NCBI RefSeq assembly: GCF_011300685.1
Contig: NZ_CP049864.1
Location: 1,728,885-1,792,884 of the forward strand
From: Lysobacter sp. HDW10
Lineage (GTDB): Bacteria; Pseudomonadota; Gammaproteobacteria; Xanthomonadales; Xanthomonadaceae
Length of the DNA stretch: 64,000 nucleotides
Direction of reading: 5' to 3'
How positions within the stretch are numbered: position 1 is the first letter of the stretch; each line of letters opens with the position of its first letter. Below are positions 19,907 through 29,903 of this stretch, in pieces. Both the position numbers and the translations under genes were made by a program. The notes beneath the pieces were generated by a model. The model was not told the DNA's origin. It was given only the letters and a program-made list of their open reading frames with translations, and did no database searches.

Positions 19907-22531
19907 ATGTCGCAAAACACCACCATTCGCAAACTCGCCGAGTTGGTTAACAAGCCGGTTGAGACTTTGCTTGTGCAGCTTGCTGAAGCAGGCATGCCCT
20001 TTGATAGCGCAGATCAAGAAGTGTCCAGCGACCAGAAGACCAAACTTCTGGCGTACTTGAAAAAAACGCATGGACGCGGTGAAGCTTCCGGTGGTGCCAA
20101 TGTGGCGCCGAAGAAGATCACATTGTCGCGCCGGAAAGTTGAGGAAATCACAGTCGGCGGCGGCAAGAACAAGTCGACCGTCGGCGTCGTCGTCCGCAAA
20201 AAGATTCAGCTCGGTCCGACCGCGGAAGCGAAAGCAGCGGGACCGGTGAGCGACGAGCAGGCAGAGATCCAACGCAAGCTCGATGAATCGAGGCAGCGCA
20301 ATCTTGAAGAGCAACAGCGCCTGGCCGAAATGGACCGTGAGCGTCGCGAAGCAAAGATGGCAGAAGAGGCCAAGCTAGAAGAAGCCAAAGCCAAAGCTGA
20401 CGCCGCTGCGGCGCAAGCTGCCTTGGAGGCTTCCGAAGCGCGTGGCAAACGCAGCGATAGCGAAGCACCGAGCGCAGCGCGACCGAAACCGGCGGCGACA
20501 CGTCCGGCGCCTGCGAAGAAGTCGACACGCGACGATCGCACATCCACGCCGGCCAACAAGGCGCATCGTGGGCGTGGCGACAATGCCATGGTCTCGACGG
20601 TTGAAGACGATGACAGTGCAGCACGTTTCGCCGGCAAGTTGCACCTGACTGCGCAAGATCGCGCGCGTCGTGGTGGTGCGGCACGCGGTGGCAAACAAAA
20701 GGCACACCGTCCGGAGCAAGTGCGCACCGGCTCGGGCGACCATGGTTTCCAACGTCCTACCGCACCGATCGTGCGTGAAATCGCCTTGGGCGATGCCGTT
20801 ACCGTGTCAGATCTTGCACAGAAGTTGGCTTTGAAGGGCGGCGACGTCGTCAAGGCTTTGTTCAAGATGGGCGTCATGGCGACGGTCAATCAATCGATCG
20901 ATCACGACACGGCGGCTTTGGTGACTGAAGAACTGGGTCACGTCGCAACACGTGCTGCGGACAATGACGCTGAAAGTGATTTGCTGGCACATGTGGAAGA
21001 CGTGAACGATGGTTCCCTGACCCCGCGTCCGCCGGTTGTCACCATCATGGGTCACGTCGATCACGGCAAAACCTCCTTGCTCGACTACATTCGCCGCACC
21101 AAGGTGGCTAATGGTGAAGCGGGTGGCATTACCCAGCACATTGGCGCCTATCACGTGGAAACGCCGAAAGGTGTGATCAGCTTCCTTGATACGCCAGGCC
21201 ATGCTGCATTTACCTCTATGCGCGCACGTGGTGCGAAGCTGACAGATATCGTGGTGTTGGTTGTGGCTGCGGATGACGGCGTTATGCCGCAAACGATCGA
21301 AGCCATTCAACACGCACGTGCAGCCAAAGTGCCGTTGATCATTGCGATCAATAAGATGGACAAGAGCGATGCCAATCCGTCCAACGTCAAGAATGAACTC
21401 TTGACCCACGAAGTGGTGGCGGAAGATTTTGGTGGTGATACGCAGATGGTCGAGATCTCGGCCAAGACGGGCCAAGGCGTTGACGATTTGCTGGATGCCA
21501 TTAGCCTGCAATCCGAAGTGCTTGAACTGACGGCAGTTGCAACAGGCCGCGCACAGGGCATCGTGATCGAATCGACGCTTGATAAGGGTCGGGGTCCGGT
21601 CGCCACCGTGTTGGTGCAACGTGGCGTCCTCGAGAAGGGCGACTACTTGGTCTGCGGCGTGCAGTATGGCCGTGTCCGCGCCTTGTTCGATGAGACAGGT
21701 AATAACGTCGCTGCGGCGGGTCCGTCCATTCCGGTGCAATTGCTCGGTCTGTCCGGCGTGCCGGATGCGGGTGATGATTTTGTCGTAGTAGCGGATGAGC
21801 GTCTTGCGAAAGACGTGGCACAGCAACGTGATGCAAAACGTCGCGAAACACGTTTGGTTGCGCAAGGTGGCAACCGCATGGAAGACATCATGGCGCAAAT
21901 GGGCGAGGGCGCTTCGCAGCAAACGCTCAACCTCGTCGTCAAGGCCGACGTCCATGGCACCTTCCAAGCATTGCGCGAAGCATTGACGGGTCTGTCCAAC
22001 AACCAAATTCGTATCAATGTGATCGGCGGCGGCGTAGGTGGTATCACCGATTCCGATGCGCAGTTGGCGGCCACTTCCAAGGCTGCGATCATCGGCTTCA
22101 ACGTGCGTGCAGACGCAACCGCGAAGCGCACGATTGATACGCACGGATTGGATGTTCGTTACTTCTCGATCATCTACGACGTCATCGACCAAGTGAAGCA
22201 AATTGCCTCGGGTGTGTTGGGCAAGGAAATTCGCGAAGAGATCATCGGTACGGCAGCCGTGCAGCAAGTGTTCCGTCACTCGAAGTTCGGCTCCATTGCC
22301 GGCAGCGTGGTGATCGAAGGCGTGATTCGTCGCGGCAAGCCTGTGCGCGTGTTGCGCGACAGCACGGTGATCTTCGAAGGCGATTTGGATTCTTTGCGTC
22401 GCTTCCAAGAAAACGTCGACGAAGTGAAGCAGGGTACCGAATGCGGTATCGGCGTGAAGGGTTACGATCAAGTGCGTCCGGGTGACCAGATCGAATGCTT
22501 CGAACGCATTGAAGTGCAACGTACACTCTGA
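19907..22531 (+). CDS. infB: Translation initiation factor IF-2
   Basis: An 874-residue translational GTPase that places initiator fMet-tRNA on the 30S subunit. The N-terminal IF2N module (about 1-55) is followed by a long charged, Ala/Lys/Arg-rich helical linker (about 120-270), a second IF2N-like region (about 290-345), the G domain (G1 GHVDHGKT at residues 382-389, G3 [10 protein letters not shown]4 NKMD) and domains II-IV. A 67-base gap separates it from nusA. Its last base overlaps the rbfA start codon (TGATG), and internal start sites for shorter isoforms are known in E. coli but cannot be assigned here. Confidence 0.98.
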   Translation: MSQNTTIRKLAELVNKPVETLLVQLAEAGMPFDSADQEVSSDQKTKLLAYLKKTHGRGEASGGANVAPKKITLSRRKVEEITVGGGKNKSTVGVVVRKKIQLGPTAEAKAAGPVSDEQAEIQRKLDESRQRNLEEQQRLAEMDRERREAKMAEEAKLEEAKAKADAAAAQAALEASEARGKRSDSEAPSAARPKPAATRPAPAKKSTRDDRTSTPANKAHRGRGDNAMVSTVEDDDSAARFAGKLHLTAQDRARRGGAARGGKQKAHRPEQVRTGSGDHGFQRPTAPIVREIALGDAVTVSDLAQKLALKGGDVVKALFKMGVMATVNQSIDHDTAALVTEELGHVATRAADNDAESDLLAHVEDVNDGSLTPRPPVVTIMGHVDHGKTSLLDYIRRTKVANGEAGGITQHIGAYHVETPKGVISFLDTPGHAAFTSMRARGAKLTDIVVLVVAADDGVMPQTIEAIQHARAAKVPLIIAINKMDKSDANPSNVKNELLTHEVVAEDFGGDTQMVEISAKTGQGVDDLLDAISLQSEVLELTAVATGRAQGIVIESTLDKGRGPVATVLVQRGVLEKGDYLVCGVQYGRVRALFDETGNNVAAAGPSIPVQLLGLSGVPDAGDDFVVVADERLAKDVAQQRDAKRRETRLVAQGGNRMEDIMAQMGEGASQQTLNLVVKADVHGTFQALREALTGLSNNQIRINVIGGGVGGITDSDAQLAATSKAAIIGFNVRADATAKRTIDTHGLDVRYFSIIYDVIDQVKQIASGVLGKEIREEIIGTAAVQQVFRHSKFGSIAGSVVIEGVIRRGKPVRVLRDSTVIFEGDLDSLRRFQENVDEVKQGTECGIGVKGYDQVRPGDQIECFERIEVQRTL

Positions 22532-22935
22532 TGGTCGGTCGCAAGTCCTTCCATCGAAGTGACCGCGTCGCGGCGCAATTGCGCCGTGACGTCGGCACCT
22601 TGGTGCACAACGCCATGCGCGAATACGGACTCCCTTCGGTCAGTGTTTCGGACGTAGAAGTCACGCGTGATCTCGCGCATGCGAAAGTATTTGTCACCGC
22701 GTTTGAAAAAGACTCTGCGCTTGAAACTTTGAAAGCACTGCAACAGCTTTCAAAAGAACTGCGCAAGTCGCTCGCGCACATGATGAAGTTGCGTCATGTG
22801 CCCGAACTGCATTTTTTCTATGATGAATCTCTGGATCGCGGCGAGCATATCGAGACACTCTTGAAGCAATTGCCGACCGCGGACCTGTCTGAAGAAGACG
22901 AAGGCACGGCGGACGGGGACGACACGTCCCATTGA
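22531..22935 (+). CDS. rbfA: 30S ribosome-binding factor RbfA
   Basis: A 134-residue KH-like protein that binds immature 30S subunits and assists processing of the 16S rRNA 5' end. Typical segments are SDRVAAQLRRDVGTLVH at the N-terminus, SVSDVEVTRDLAHAKVFVTAF and the LRHVPELHFFYDESLDRGEHIETLL region near residue 95. A short acidic tail follows. It starts at the infB stop codon, which suggests coupled translation. Confidence 0.95.
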   Translation: MVGRKSFHRSDRVAAQLRRDVGTLVHNAMREYGLPSVSVSDVEVTRDLAHAKVFVTAFEKDSALETLKALQQLSKELRKSLAHMMKLRHVPELHFFYDESLDRGEHIETLLKQLPTADLSEEDEGTADGDDTSH

Positions 22936-22981
22936 GTAAATTGCTGGCGGTTTTGGCGCACGTTGCGTCTACAATCGGTGC

Positions 22982-23962
22982 ATGACGCAGTCGCCGCGAC
23001 GCCCACGCTTTCGACCATTGCACGGCATCTTGCTGTTAGACAAATCGCGTGGGCCAAGTTCGAATCAAGCCTTGCAGCGCGTCCGGCATTTGTTTCAAGC
23101 CGAGAAAGCGGGACACACCGGTTCATTGGATCCGTTGGCCACCGGTCTGCTACCTATTTGCTTTGGTGAGGCCACCAAGATTGCCGGCGGTTTGCTCGGT
23201 GCTCGCAAAGCCTACGAGACGGTTGCGCGCCTGGGCGTTGTGACCGACACCGATGATGCAGAAGGCGAAGTGCTTCGTACCTGCGAGGTGCCTCCTGTCA
23301 CCCTCGATCAAATCCAAGCAGCACTGTCCGAATTGACCGGTCATTTGCAGCAAGTGCCTCCCATCTATTCCGCATTGAAGCGTGGGGGTGAGCCCCTCTA
23401 TGTCAAAGCGCGGCGTGGCGAAAAGATCGAAATCGCGCCAAGAGCCGTCGATGTGCATGCTTTCGAATTAGTCGGAGCGGGTGACCTTCTGGAAAATGTG
23501 CCGCTGTTACGGCTTCATGTTGAGTGTGGCTCCGGTACCTACGTACGCAGCCTGGTGCGCGACTTGGGTGAAAAGTTGGGCTGTGGCGCACACGTTGCTG
23601 AATTGCGCAGGCTTTGGGTCGACCCCTTCCGTGAGCCGCGCATGTGGACCTTCGAAGCCCTGCAAGACATGGTGGAGCGTGGCGGACTACAGACGCTGGA
23701 CGCCTGCCTGCTGCCGATCGAGACGGGGCTGACGGCATGGCTTGAAGTGTCCGTTCAGCCGTCGCAGGCCTTGGCTTTGGCGCGCGGCCAAGTTGTTCAC
23801 GGTGCCTTTCCAAACCCTGGTGAAGTGGCGATCTTCGATCGAGCCGGCAAAGCCCTGGGCCTCGGGCTGGTGGACGAAACCGGTGCGCTTCGCCCAAAAC
23901 GCCTGTTCATTTGGACGGCTCATTTAGCCAAGCCCGATCCGACATTAAGCGCAGGCATGTGA
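22982..23962 (+). CDS. truB: tRNA pseudouridine(55) synthase TruB
   Basis: A 326-residue enzyme that makes pseudouridine 55 in the T loop of tRNAs. The catalytic aspartate is D50 in HTGSLDPLATG. Other family segments are GILLLDKSRGPSSN near residue 15, the substrate loop VPPIYSALKRGGEPLY and CGSGTYVRSLVRDLG. A PUA-like domain occupies roughly the last 80 residues. The start codon lies 46 bases after rbfA. The probable rpsO promoter overlaps the end of this gene. Confidence 0.97.
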   Translation: MTQSPRRPRFRPLHGILLLDKSRGPSSNQALQRVRHLFQAEKAGHTGSLDPLATGLLPICFGEATKIAGGLLGARKAYETVARLGVVTDTDDAEGEVLRTCEVPPVTLDQIQAALSELTGHLQQVPPIYSALKRGGEPLYVKARRGEKIEIAPRAVDVHAFELVGAGDLLENVPLLRLHVECGSGTYVRSLVRDLGEKLGCGAHVAELRRLWVDPFREPRMWTFEALQDMVERGGLQTLDACLLPIETGLTAWLEVSVQPSQALALARGQVVHGAFPNPGEVAIFDRAGKALGLGLVDETGALRPKRLFIWTAHLAKPDPTLSAGM

Positions 23963-23988
23963 CACGGGCGAACGCCTTGACGTACAAT
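23959..23988 (+). promoter_or_regulatory. Probable promoter of rpsO-pnp
   Basis: GTGACA (23959-23964, overlapping the truB stop) and TACAAT (23983-23988) are separated by 18 bases; each matches consensus at five of six positions. The predicted start near 23995 coincides with the first base of a perfect hairpin. Confidence 0.55.
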
Positions 23989-23994
23989 ATGTCC

Positions 23995-24015
23995 GCCCAT
24001 GCATAACGCATGGGC
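23995..24015 (+). promoter_or_regulatory. Hairpin at the predicted 5' end of the rpsO transcript
   Basis: GCCCATGC (23995-24002) pairs perfectly with GCATGGGC (24008-24015) around loop ATAAC, followed by ATTTCTTTC. It could be the truB terminator or a 5' stem protecting the rpsO message. Downstream to 24099 the leader may also hold the S15 autoregulatory site, but I cannot identify it by eye. Confidence 0.45.
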
Positions 24016-24099
24016 ATTTCTTTCACGGCGATATGCACGGTGTCTGGCTGCCGAACCAGGTTCCTGTGATATGCGCATCTAAATAGGGTTAGTAAGGCA

Positions 24100-24360
24100 A
24101 TGTCAATCGACACCAGCAAGATCATTGAAGACAACAAGCGTGGCGCCAACGACACCGGTTCGCCGGAAGTCCAAGTCGCGTTGCTCACCGCTCGCATCGA
24201 AATGCTGACCGGTCACTTCAAAGTGCACAAACAAGATCACCACAGCCGTCGCGGTTTGTTGAAACTCGTCAACACGCGTCGTAGCTTGCTCGACTATCTG
24301 CACCGCAAGGACGCAGAAAGGTACAAGGCTTTGATCCAGAAGTTGGGTCTGCGCCGCTAA
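24100..24360 (+). CDS. rpsO: 30S ribosomal protein S15
   Basis: An 86-residue, four-helix primary 16S rRNA-binding protein, close to the usual 88-89 residues. Characteristic segments are [16 protein letters not shown] near residue 22, [20 protein letters not shown] near residue 48 and the end LIQKLGLRR. The start is preceded by TAAGG. As in E. coli, rpsO is followed by a terminator and then pnp. Confidence 0.98.
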   Translation: MSIDTSKIIEDNKRGANDTGSPEVQVALLTARIEMLTGHFKVHKQDHHSRRGLLKLVNTRRSLLDYLHRKDAERYKALIQKLGLRR

Positions 24361-24369
24361 GCCAATATC

Positions 24370-24400
24370 AACCGCGGCCTTATGGCCGCGGTTTTATTTT
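24370..24400 (+). terminator. Strong intrinsic terminator between rpsO and pnp
   Basis: AACCGCGGCC (24370-24379) pairs perfectly with GGCCGCGGTT (24384-24393) around TTAT and runs into TTTATTTTT. It lies ten bases after rpsO and 66 bases before pnp, so pnp expression depends on read-through or on a promoter I could not place. Confidence 0.85.
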
Positions 24401-24465
24401 TGCAATACCAAAATTCGCACGGGCAGGGGCTCGGCGAAAACCATGAAACCAAGGATCAAACCATC

Positions 24466-26580
24466 GTGGCAAAAATCACCAAGAGCTTTCAGTACGGCGG
24501 TCGCACCGTCACCCTAGAAACCGGCGAAATCGCACGCCAAGCCGGCGGCGCCGTCATGGTTTCGGTGGATGGCACGGTTGTGCTCGCCACGGCAGTGTGT
24601 GCAAAGTCGGCTCGCGAAGGCCAAGACTTCTTCCCGCTGACCGTTGACTACCAAGAGAAGTTCTACGCAGGTGGTCGCATTCCGGGTGGCTTCTTCAAAC
24701 GTGAAGGCCGTTCGACTGAAAAAGAAACCTTGATCTCGCGCTTGATCGATCGCCCGATCCGCCCGCTGTTCCCCGAAGAATATAAGAACGAAGTCCAGAT
24801 CATTGTGACTTTGATGTCATTGAATCCGGAAGTGGAAGGTGACATCCCGGCATTGATTGGTGCCTCGGCTGCATTGTCTTTGTGTGGCTCGCCGTTCCAA
24901 GGCCCGATCGCTGCGGCCAAGGTCGGCTACGCAAACGGCCAATACATTCTCAACCCCAGCGTTGAACAACTGAAAACCTCTGAGCTCGAATTGGTGGTTG
25001 CAGGCACGCAAGACGCCGTATTGATGGTTGAATCGGAAGCCAAGGAATTGTCCGAAGACGTGATGCTCGGTGCTGTGATGTTTGGCCACCGCGAGTCGCA
25101 AGTCGTCATCAATGCCATCAAGGAAATGGTCGCCGAAGCCGGCGTCCAAGCCTCCGACTGGGCCGCACCGGCGAAGAACGAATCGCTGATCAGCGAACTC
25201 GCCAGCGCCATTGGTGATCGCATGAAGCATGCTTACTCGATCATCGAGAAAGCAGACCGTCGCTTGACGCTCAACTCGCTGCGCAAAGAAATCTCCGATC
25301 TGTTGAATCCGAAGGGCGAGGCCGCTGGCTGGACAGCCGGCGACGTTGGCAAAGAATTCGGCGAGCAGGAATACAGCACGATGCGTCAATCCGTGCTGCA
25401 AACCAAGAAGCGCATCGACGGTCGTGGTTTGACGGATGTCCGTCCGATCTCGGTCAAGGTCGGCGTGTTGCCGCGCGTGCACGGTTCGGCATTGTTCACC
25501 CGTGGCGAAACGCAGGCCTTGGTTGTGACCACGCTTGGTACGGCACGTGATGGCCAAATTATCGATGACGTCGCCGGTGAGTGGAAAGAGAACTTCATGT
25601 TCCACTACAACTTCCCGCCTTACTCGGTTGGTGAAACGGGTCGTTTCGGTGCGCCGAAGCGTCGCGAAATCGGTCACGGCCGATTGGCTAAGCGTGGCGT
25701 CCTCGCCATGATGCCGACGCTGGAAGCGTTCCCGTACACGGTTCGCGTCGTGTCTGAAATCACCGAATCGAACGGCTCGTCTTCGATGGCTTCGGTGTGT
25801 GGTTCCTCGCTCGCCTTGATGGACGCCGGCGTGCCGGTGAAACGTCCGGTGGCAGGTATCGCCATGGGCCTGGTCAAAGAAGGCACTGACTATGTCGTCT
25901 TGTCGGACATCCTGGGTGACGAAGATCACTTGGGCGACATGGATTTCAAGGTTGCCGGTTCAGAAGCAGGCGTGACCGCCTTGCAAATGGACATCAAGAT
26001 TCAGGGCATCACCGAAGAAATCATGAAGGTTGCTTTGGCGCAAGCCAAGGACGGCCGTTTGCATATCCTCGGCGAAATGGCCAAGGCACTCACGACCGCG
26101 CGTTCGGAACTCTCCGAATTCGCACCGCGCTTGCTGACGATCAAGATCCACCCGGACAAGATCCGCGAAGTGATCGGTAAGGGCGGCGCCACGATTCAAG
26201 GCATCACCAAGGAAACCGGCACCCAGATCGATATCCAAGATGACGGTACGATCACCATCGCTTCGGTCAACAATGCCGCGGCAATGGCTGCCAAGACGCG
26301 CATTGAACAAATTACGAGCGATGTCGAGCCGGGTCGCGTCTACGAGGGCAAGGTTGCCAAGATCATGGACTTCGGTGCATTCGTTACGATCTTGCCGGGC
26401 AAAGACGGCCTGGTGCACGTTTCGCAAATCTCCAACGAACGCGTTGAAAAAGTCAGCGACAAGTTGAAAGAAGGCGATATCGTCAAGGTCAAGGTGTTGG
26501 AAGTCGACAAGCAAGGCCGTATTCGCCTGTCGATGAAGGCGCTCGATGAAGAGGCTGGCGAAGCGCCTGCTGCTGAGTAA
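24466..26580 (+). CDS. pnp: Polyribonucleotide nucleotidyltransferase (PNPase)
   Basis: A 704-residue 3'-to-5' phosphorolytic exoribonuclease and degradosome component. It contains two RNase PH domains (about 1-225 and 310-540) separated by a helical linker, a KH domain ([17 protein letters not shown] near residue 570) and a C-terminal S1 domain (about 620-690). The start is taken as the GTG at 24466 ([12 protein letters not shown]), with AAGGA upstream. A longer in-frame start at 24382 would lie inside the preceding terminator hairpin and is unlikely. Confidence 0.97.
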   Translation: MAKITKSFQYGGRTVTLETGEIARQAGGAVMVSVDGTVVLATAVCAKSAREGQDFFPLTVDYQEKFYAGGRIPGGFFKREGRSTEKETLISRLIDRPIRPLFPEEYKNEVQIIVTLMSLNPEVEGDIPALIGASAALSLCGSPFQGPIAAAKVGYANGQYILNPSVEQLKTSELELVVAGTQDAVLMVESEAKELSEDVMLGAVMFGHRESQVVINAIKEMVAEAGVQASDWAAPAKNESLISELASAIGDRMKHAYSIIEKADRRLTLNSLRKEISDLLNPKGEAAGWTAGDVGKEFGEQEYSTMRQSVLQTKKRIDGRGLTDVRPISVKVGVLPRVHGSALFTRGETQALVVTTLGTARDGQIIDDVAGEWKENFMFHYNFPPYSVGETGRFGAPKRREIGHGRLAKRGVLAMMPTLEAFPYTVRVVSEITESNGSSSMASVCGSSLALMDAGVPVKRPVAGIAMGLVKEGTDYVVLSDILGDEDHLGDMDFKVAGSEAGVTALQMDIKIQGITEEIMKVALAQAKDGRLHILGEMAKALTTARSELSEFAPRLLTIKIHPDKIREVIGKGGATIQGITKETGTQIDIQDDGTITIASVNNAAAMAAKTRIEQITSDVEPGRVYEGKVAKIMDFGAFVTILPGKDGLVHVSQISNERVEKVSDKLKEGDIVKVKVLEVDKQGRIRLSMKALDEEAGEAPAAE

Positions 26581-26608
26581 TCGAAAGCATTCAACTGTTC
26601 CGGAAAAG

Positions 26609-26633
26609 CGGGCCTACGGGCCCGTTTTTTTTC
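26609..26633 (+). terminator. Intrinsic terminator of pnp
   Basis: CGGGCC (26609-26614) pairs with GGCCCG (26619-26624) around TACG, followed by eight Ts (26625-26632). It lies 28 bases after the pnp stop. Confidence 0.85.
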
Positions 26634-26636
26634 CTC

Positions 26637-26664
26637 TTGCATATATACAATAACGTTGTATATC
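26637..26664 (+). promoter_or_regulatory. Promoter with embedded palindromic operator upstream of the MarR-clcA genes
   Basis: ATATACAA (26643-26650) and TTGTATAT (26656-26663) form a perfect 8-bp inverted repeat with a 5-base centre (TAACG). It sits almost exactly in the spacer between a possible -35 (TTGCAT, 26637-26642) and -10 (TATATC, 26659-26664). Size and position fit a MarR-family operator, so autorepression by the next gene is likely. The hexamer assignments are tentative; the palindrome is directly visible. Confidence 0.65.
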
Positions 26665-26677
26665 CGTGGTGCGTCCA

Positions 26678-27112
26678 ATGCTCGATAAGAAACAAGACGA
26701 AGTGCTCTCTGAATTCCGATGCCAGTTGGCCGGCTTTCTGCGGTTCAGTGAATCTGCAGCCAGAGAAGCAGGTCTGACGCCCGCACAGTATTTGCTGCTA
26801 TTGCATCTCTGCGGCTTTCCGGATCGCGACTGGGCCACCATCGTTGAATTGGCCGATCGCCTACAAGCCAGTCATCAATCCACCGCGGCGTTGGTGAAAC
26901 GATGCGAGGCGCAGGGCTGGGTCAAGAAGCGGGCAGGTCGCGGCGATGCACGTTTCGTCGAAGTGGCGCCGATGCCAAAGGCCAGACGTGCAGTCGCGCG
27001 TGTTGCAAGCCATCACGCAGAAGAGCTTGCGCAACTCGGCGCCGTCTTTGACGCGGCAACACGCGTGGCGGCGATGGATCGATCTAACGAAAAGAAGGGG
27101 CGTAAGCCATGA
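26678..27112 (+). CDS. MarR-family transcriptional regulator
   Basis: A 144-residue winged-helix protein. The recognition helix region is LADRLQASHQSTAALVKRCEAQGWVKK (residues about 63-90), followed by a wing with GRGDARFVEV, where DxR is the MarR wing signature. Helices at both ends would form the dimer interface. ATG at 26678 gives MLDKKQDEVL; GTG at 26666 is an alternative that overlaps the operator region. The stop overlaps the clcA start by four bases (ATGA), so the two are co-transcribed and the regulator probably controls chloride transport together with itself. The ligand is unknown. Confidence 0.88.
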   Translation: MLDKKQDEVLSEFRCQLAGFLRFSESAAREAGLTPAQYLLLLHLCGFPDRDWATIVELADRLQASHQSTAALVKRCEAQGWVKKRAGRGDARFVEVAPMPKARRAVARVASHHAEELAQLGAVFDAATRVAAMDRSNEKKGRKP

Positions 27113-28830
27113 GAGGTCGAGATTTTGCAAGAAACGATCGCTTGCCATGGCTTGCTTTGTTCGCTGTTGTCATCGGCGTTCTAAGTACGATTGGTGCATG
27201 GGTCTTGCTGAGCATGATCCGCTTTTTTACACAGCTGTTCTTCTTTCAACGACTCAGTTTCGACGAGGTTTCGCCAGCAACCAATACGCTGGGCGCGTGG
27301 GTCATCCTTGTCCCCGCACTCGGCGGGTTGATTGTTGGGCTCATCGCACGCTACGGCAGTGAAAAGATTCGCGGCCATGGCATCCCTGAAGCTTTGGAAG
27401 CCATTCTGTTTGGTAAGAGCCGGATGTCGCCCAAGGTGGCCGTCCTGAAACCCTTGTCTTCCGGGATTGTGATTGGCAGTGGCGGCCCGTTTGGTGCTGA
27501 AGGGCCCGTCATCATGACCGGTGGTGCAGTGGCCTCCCTATTGGCGCAAGCGTTTCACTTGACTGCCGCCGAACGCAAAGCCTTATTGGTTGCGGGTGCA
27601 TGCGCAGGTATGACGGCGGTGTTTGGTGCGCCTATTGCTGCGATTCTGTTGGCAGTAGAACTGCTCCTCTTTGAACTCCGACCGAGGAGTCTGCTCCCCG
27701 TCGCTGTTGCGTGTGCCGTGGCTGGATTCTTGCGCCCCCTCTGGGCACCGGCAGCGCCGCTGTTCCCAATGCAAACCCCACCGGTTGAAACGCTGGCCAT
27801 CTTCTCGAGCATTGTGGCGGGCTTGGCCTCAGGCGGACTCTCGGCGCTGATGACCCGTCTGTTGTATTGGGTTGAAGACGGCTTCGAACGTCTACCTCTC
27901 CATTGGATGTGGTGGCCCGCCATCGGTGGTTTGGTGGTCGGCTTGGGCGGATGGCTGGAGCCGCGCGCGCTTGGCGTCGGCTATGACGTCATCGCCGATC
28001 TGTTGGCGCACCACTTGCTGCTCAGCACCGTGGTCGCGCTACTTGCGGTGAAGGCCATTATTTGGGCGGTCGCTTTAGGTTCGGGTACCTCAGGCGGCGT
28101 TCTGGCCCCCTTGCTGATGATTGGTGCCGGACTGGGCTACCTGATCGGCCCTTGGCTGCCAGGGGGCGATCCCCGCCTATGGGCTTTGGTATGTATGGCG
28201 GCCACATTGGGTGGAACCATGCGTGCGCCCTTGATGGCTATTCTCTTTGCCTTCGAACTGACCGGAAACAGTCATGCACTTCTGCCGCTAACCTTAGGCT
28301 GCGCTACAGCCTATGGGTTTTCGGTCCTGGTGATGCCGCGTTCAATTCTTACCGAAAAAATCGCACGCCGCGGACTGCACGTCTATCGAGAGTACGGGGT
28401 CGATCCTTTGGAACGTAGCTTTGTCGACGAGGTCATGACGCGAGACGTTGTCGCGATTCCGGCGGATATGCCTATTGAACGCGCACGGCAGACTTTCTTC
28501 GGCGCACATCAAGCCCATCGCGGCTATCCCGTCGTAGATGGCGAAACCTTAGTGGGTCTGATTCGACGTGATGACTTTAAAGATGCAACGGAAGGACACG
28601 TCCGTGATCTCCTGCACGGCGTGGGACCGGTTGCGCTGCTGGGGGAAACCTGTCGATCGGTCGCTGCGCGCATGGCGGCGACAGGCGTTGAGCGACTTCC
28701 CGTGATCGACGCGCAGGGCAGTCATGCATTGGTCGGCATCGTGAGCCGAAGCGACTTGTTAGATCCCGCGCGTGACACACACGAAGATGAAATGCCGCGC
28801 GAGCGTTTCTTTGGCGGATCTGGTGCTTAG
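27109..28830 (+). CDS. clcA: CLC-family chloride channel or H+/Cl- antiporter with CBS domains
   Basis: A 573-residue membrane protein with a CLC core (about residues 15-430) and two C-terminal CBS domains (about 438-560). Selectivity-filter elements are visible: GHGIPEAL near residue 86, GSGGPFGAEGPV, with the gating glutamate at E131, and GTSGGVLAPL near residue 325. The gating glutamate is compatible with either channel or antiporter activity. The CBS pair (VMTRDVVAIPADMP and GETCRSVAARMAATGVERLPV) suggests nucleotide sensing. It is coupled to the MarR gene upstream. Its stop codon overlaps that of the convergent degV gene. Confidence 0.92.
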   Translation: MRGRDFARNDRLPWLALFAVVIGVLSTIGAWVLLSMIRFFTQLFFFQRLSFDEVSPATNTLGAWVILVPALGGLIVGLIARYGSEKIRGHGIPEALEAILFGKSRMSPKVAVLKPLSSGIVIGSGGPFGAEGPVIMTGGAVASLLAQAFHLTAAERKALLVAGACAGMTAVFGAPIAAILLAVELLLFELRPRSLLPVAVACAVAGFLRPLWAPAAPLFPMQTPPVETLAIFSSIVAGLASGGLSALMTRLLYWVEDGFERLPLHWMWWPAIGGLVVGLGGWLEPRALGVGYDVIADLLAHHLLLSTVVALLAVKAIIWAVALGSGTSGGVLAPLLMIGAGLGYLIGPWLPGGDPRLWALVCMAATLGGTMRAPLMAILFAFELTGNSHALLPLTLGCATAYGFSVLVMPRSILTEKIARRGLHVYREYGVDPLERSFVDEVMTRDVVAIPADMPIERARQTFFGAHQAHRGYPVVDGETLVGLIRRDDFKDATEGHVRDLLHGVGPVALLGETCRSVAARMAATGVERLPVIDAQGSHALVGIVSRSDLLDPARDTHEDEMPRERFFGGSGA

Positions 28831-29771
28831 TCGAAGTTGAACACGCCTTCTTGTGCGAAGGCGACACTCAGGGTGCCGGCGCCGATATTGATCAATCCAG
28901 TGAGACTCATCATGGATTCGAGCAGGGTGACGCCGTTGTTCAAACAGGCTTGCTTGAGGCTGGCATAGCCCGGCATGTTGCGCATTTCGTCCAAGTCGCC
29001 GCCATAGGCTAAGGACACGACGGGCGTAAGCAAGCCTTGGCCAACCGCGCGCGTTGCGTAGTTCAACATCTTTTCGCAGGCGGGTTCAAAGCCGCGAAGC
29101 TTTGCCACAGGCTTGGTCATACCGCGATTGGCATACAGCAATGGCTTGATATCGAGGGTCGTACCGAGTGCGGCGCTTAGCAGACTGACACTGCGATCGC
29201 CCTTGGCGCGGCCGCGGTTGCGAATGTAATAGAGATCCGGTGTCACCAAGAAACCATGCGTATTGGCAATCACACGGTCGATTCGATTACGAATCGCCTG
29301 CGTCGATGTGCCGTTATGACGCAATTGAATGGCTTCCCATGCAACAACGGCTTGTCCGGTAAATAGCGTGCCGGTATCCACCACACGCATATTGAAGGGC
29401 GTCGCAAAACCCGCGGCTTCGCGTGGCGCGTGGTATTCGCTAAGGATCTTGAAGCTTGCCTGCACACAGCGCTCGTAGATCGGGCTACGCGACGCCGTAA
29501 TGGTCTGAACCATCACGTAGTCATAGTCGACGACGAGCTTGGTCAGGAACAATTCGGAAATCTGCTCAACCGTATAGGGAATGGTTTCGGCCTCGGCTGC
29601 ATCTTTAGCGATCCCGCTATCCAAGAACTGTTGGCTAACCACGTCTTGGCGACTGTCGTTGATGACTTGTTCGCCAATTCGAACCGCAATTGGCAGCACG
29701 ACGACGTTTTCTTGATCAATGATTGATTGCGGTAAATCGCAGCCCGCGTCGACAACGTATCCAATGCGCAT
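28827..29771 (-). CDS. DegV family fatty-acid-binding protein
   Basis: A 314-residue protein beginning MRIGYVVDAGCDLPQSII, the DegV N-terminal signature with the D-x-x-C-D-L-P motif that contacts the bound fatty acid. Later segments fit the two-lobed DegV fold, including VRIGEQVINDSRQD and RVVDTGTLFTGQAVVAWEAIQL. DegV proteins bind acyl chains; FakB-type members present fatty acid to the FakA kinase, but no fakA gene is in the window. An in-frame ATG 12 bases upstream (29783) is possible. The stop (TAA, 28827-28829) overlaps the clcA stop on the other strand. Confidence 0.9.
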   Translation of the reverse strand: MRIGYVVDAGCDLPQSIIDQENVVVLPIAVRIGEQVINDSRQDVVSQQFLDSGIAKDAAEAETIPYTVEQISELFLTKLVVDYDYVMVQTITASRSPIYERCVQASFKILSEYHAPREAAGFATPFNMRVVDTGTLFTGQAVVAWEAIQLRHNGTSTQAIRNRIDRVIANTHGFLVTPDLYYIRNRGRAKGDRSVSLLSAALGTTLDIKPLLYANRGMTKPVAKLRGFEPACEKMLNYATRAVGQGLLTPVVSLAYGGDLDEMRNMPGYASLKQACLNNGVTLLESMMSLTGLINIGAGTLSVAFAQEGVFNFD

Positions 29772-29903
29772 GGTCAGGTACAAGCTCGGTGAACAGTTAG
29801 GTAAGCGTACCCTGTTTTGCGCATGAAAAACCCATATAAATACGGAGTTTTTGCATCCAGGTCGTCTCAGAAAAAGTCTGCTTTTGTGCTGCAGAGCGGC
29901 AAT

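Noticed and set aside
20807-22519. A 570-codon open frame on the minus strand
   Set aside because: Antisense to infB, which has all IF-2 motifs. The antisense product is His/Arg/Thr-rich and resembles no protein family.
24382-24465. Upstream extension of pnp to an earlier in-frame ATG
   Set aside because: It would translate through the rpsO terminator hairpin; the GTG at 24466 gives the conserved PNPase N-terminus and has AAGGA upstream.
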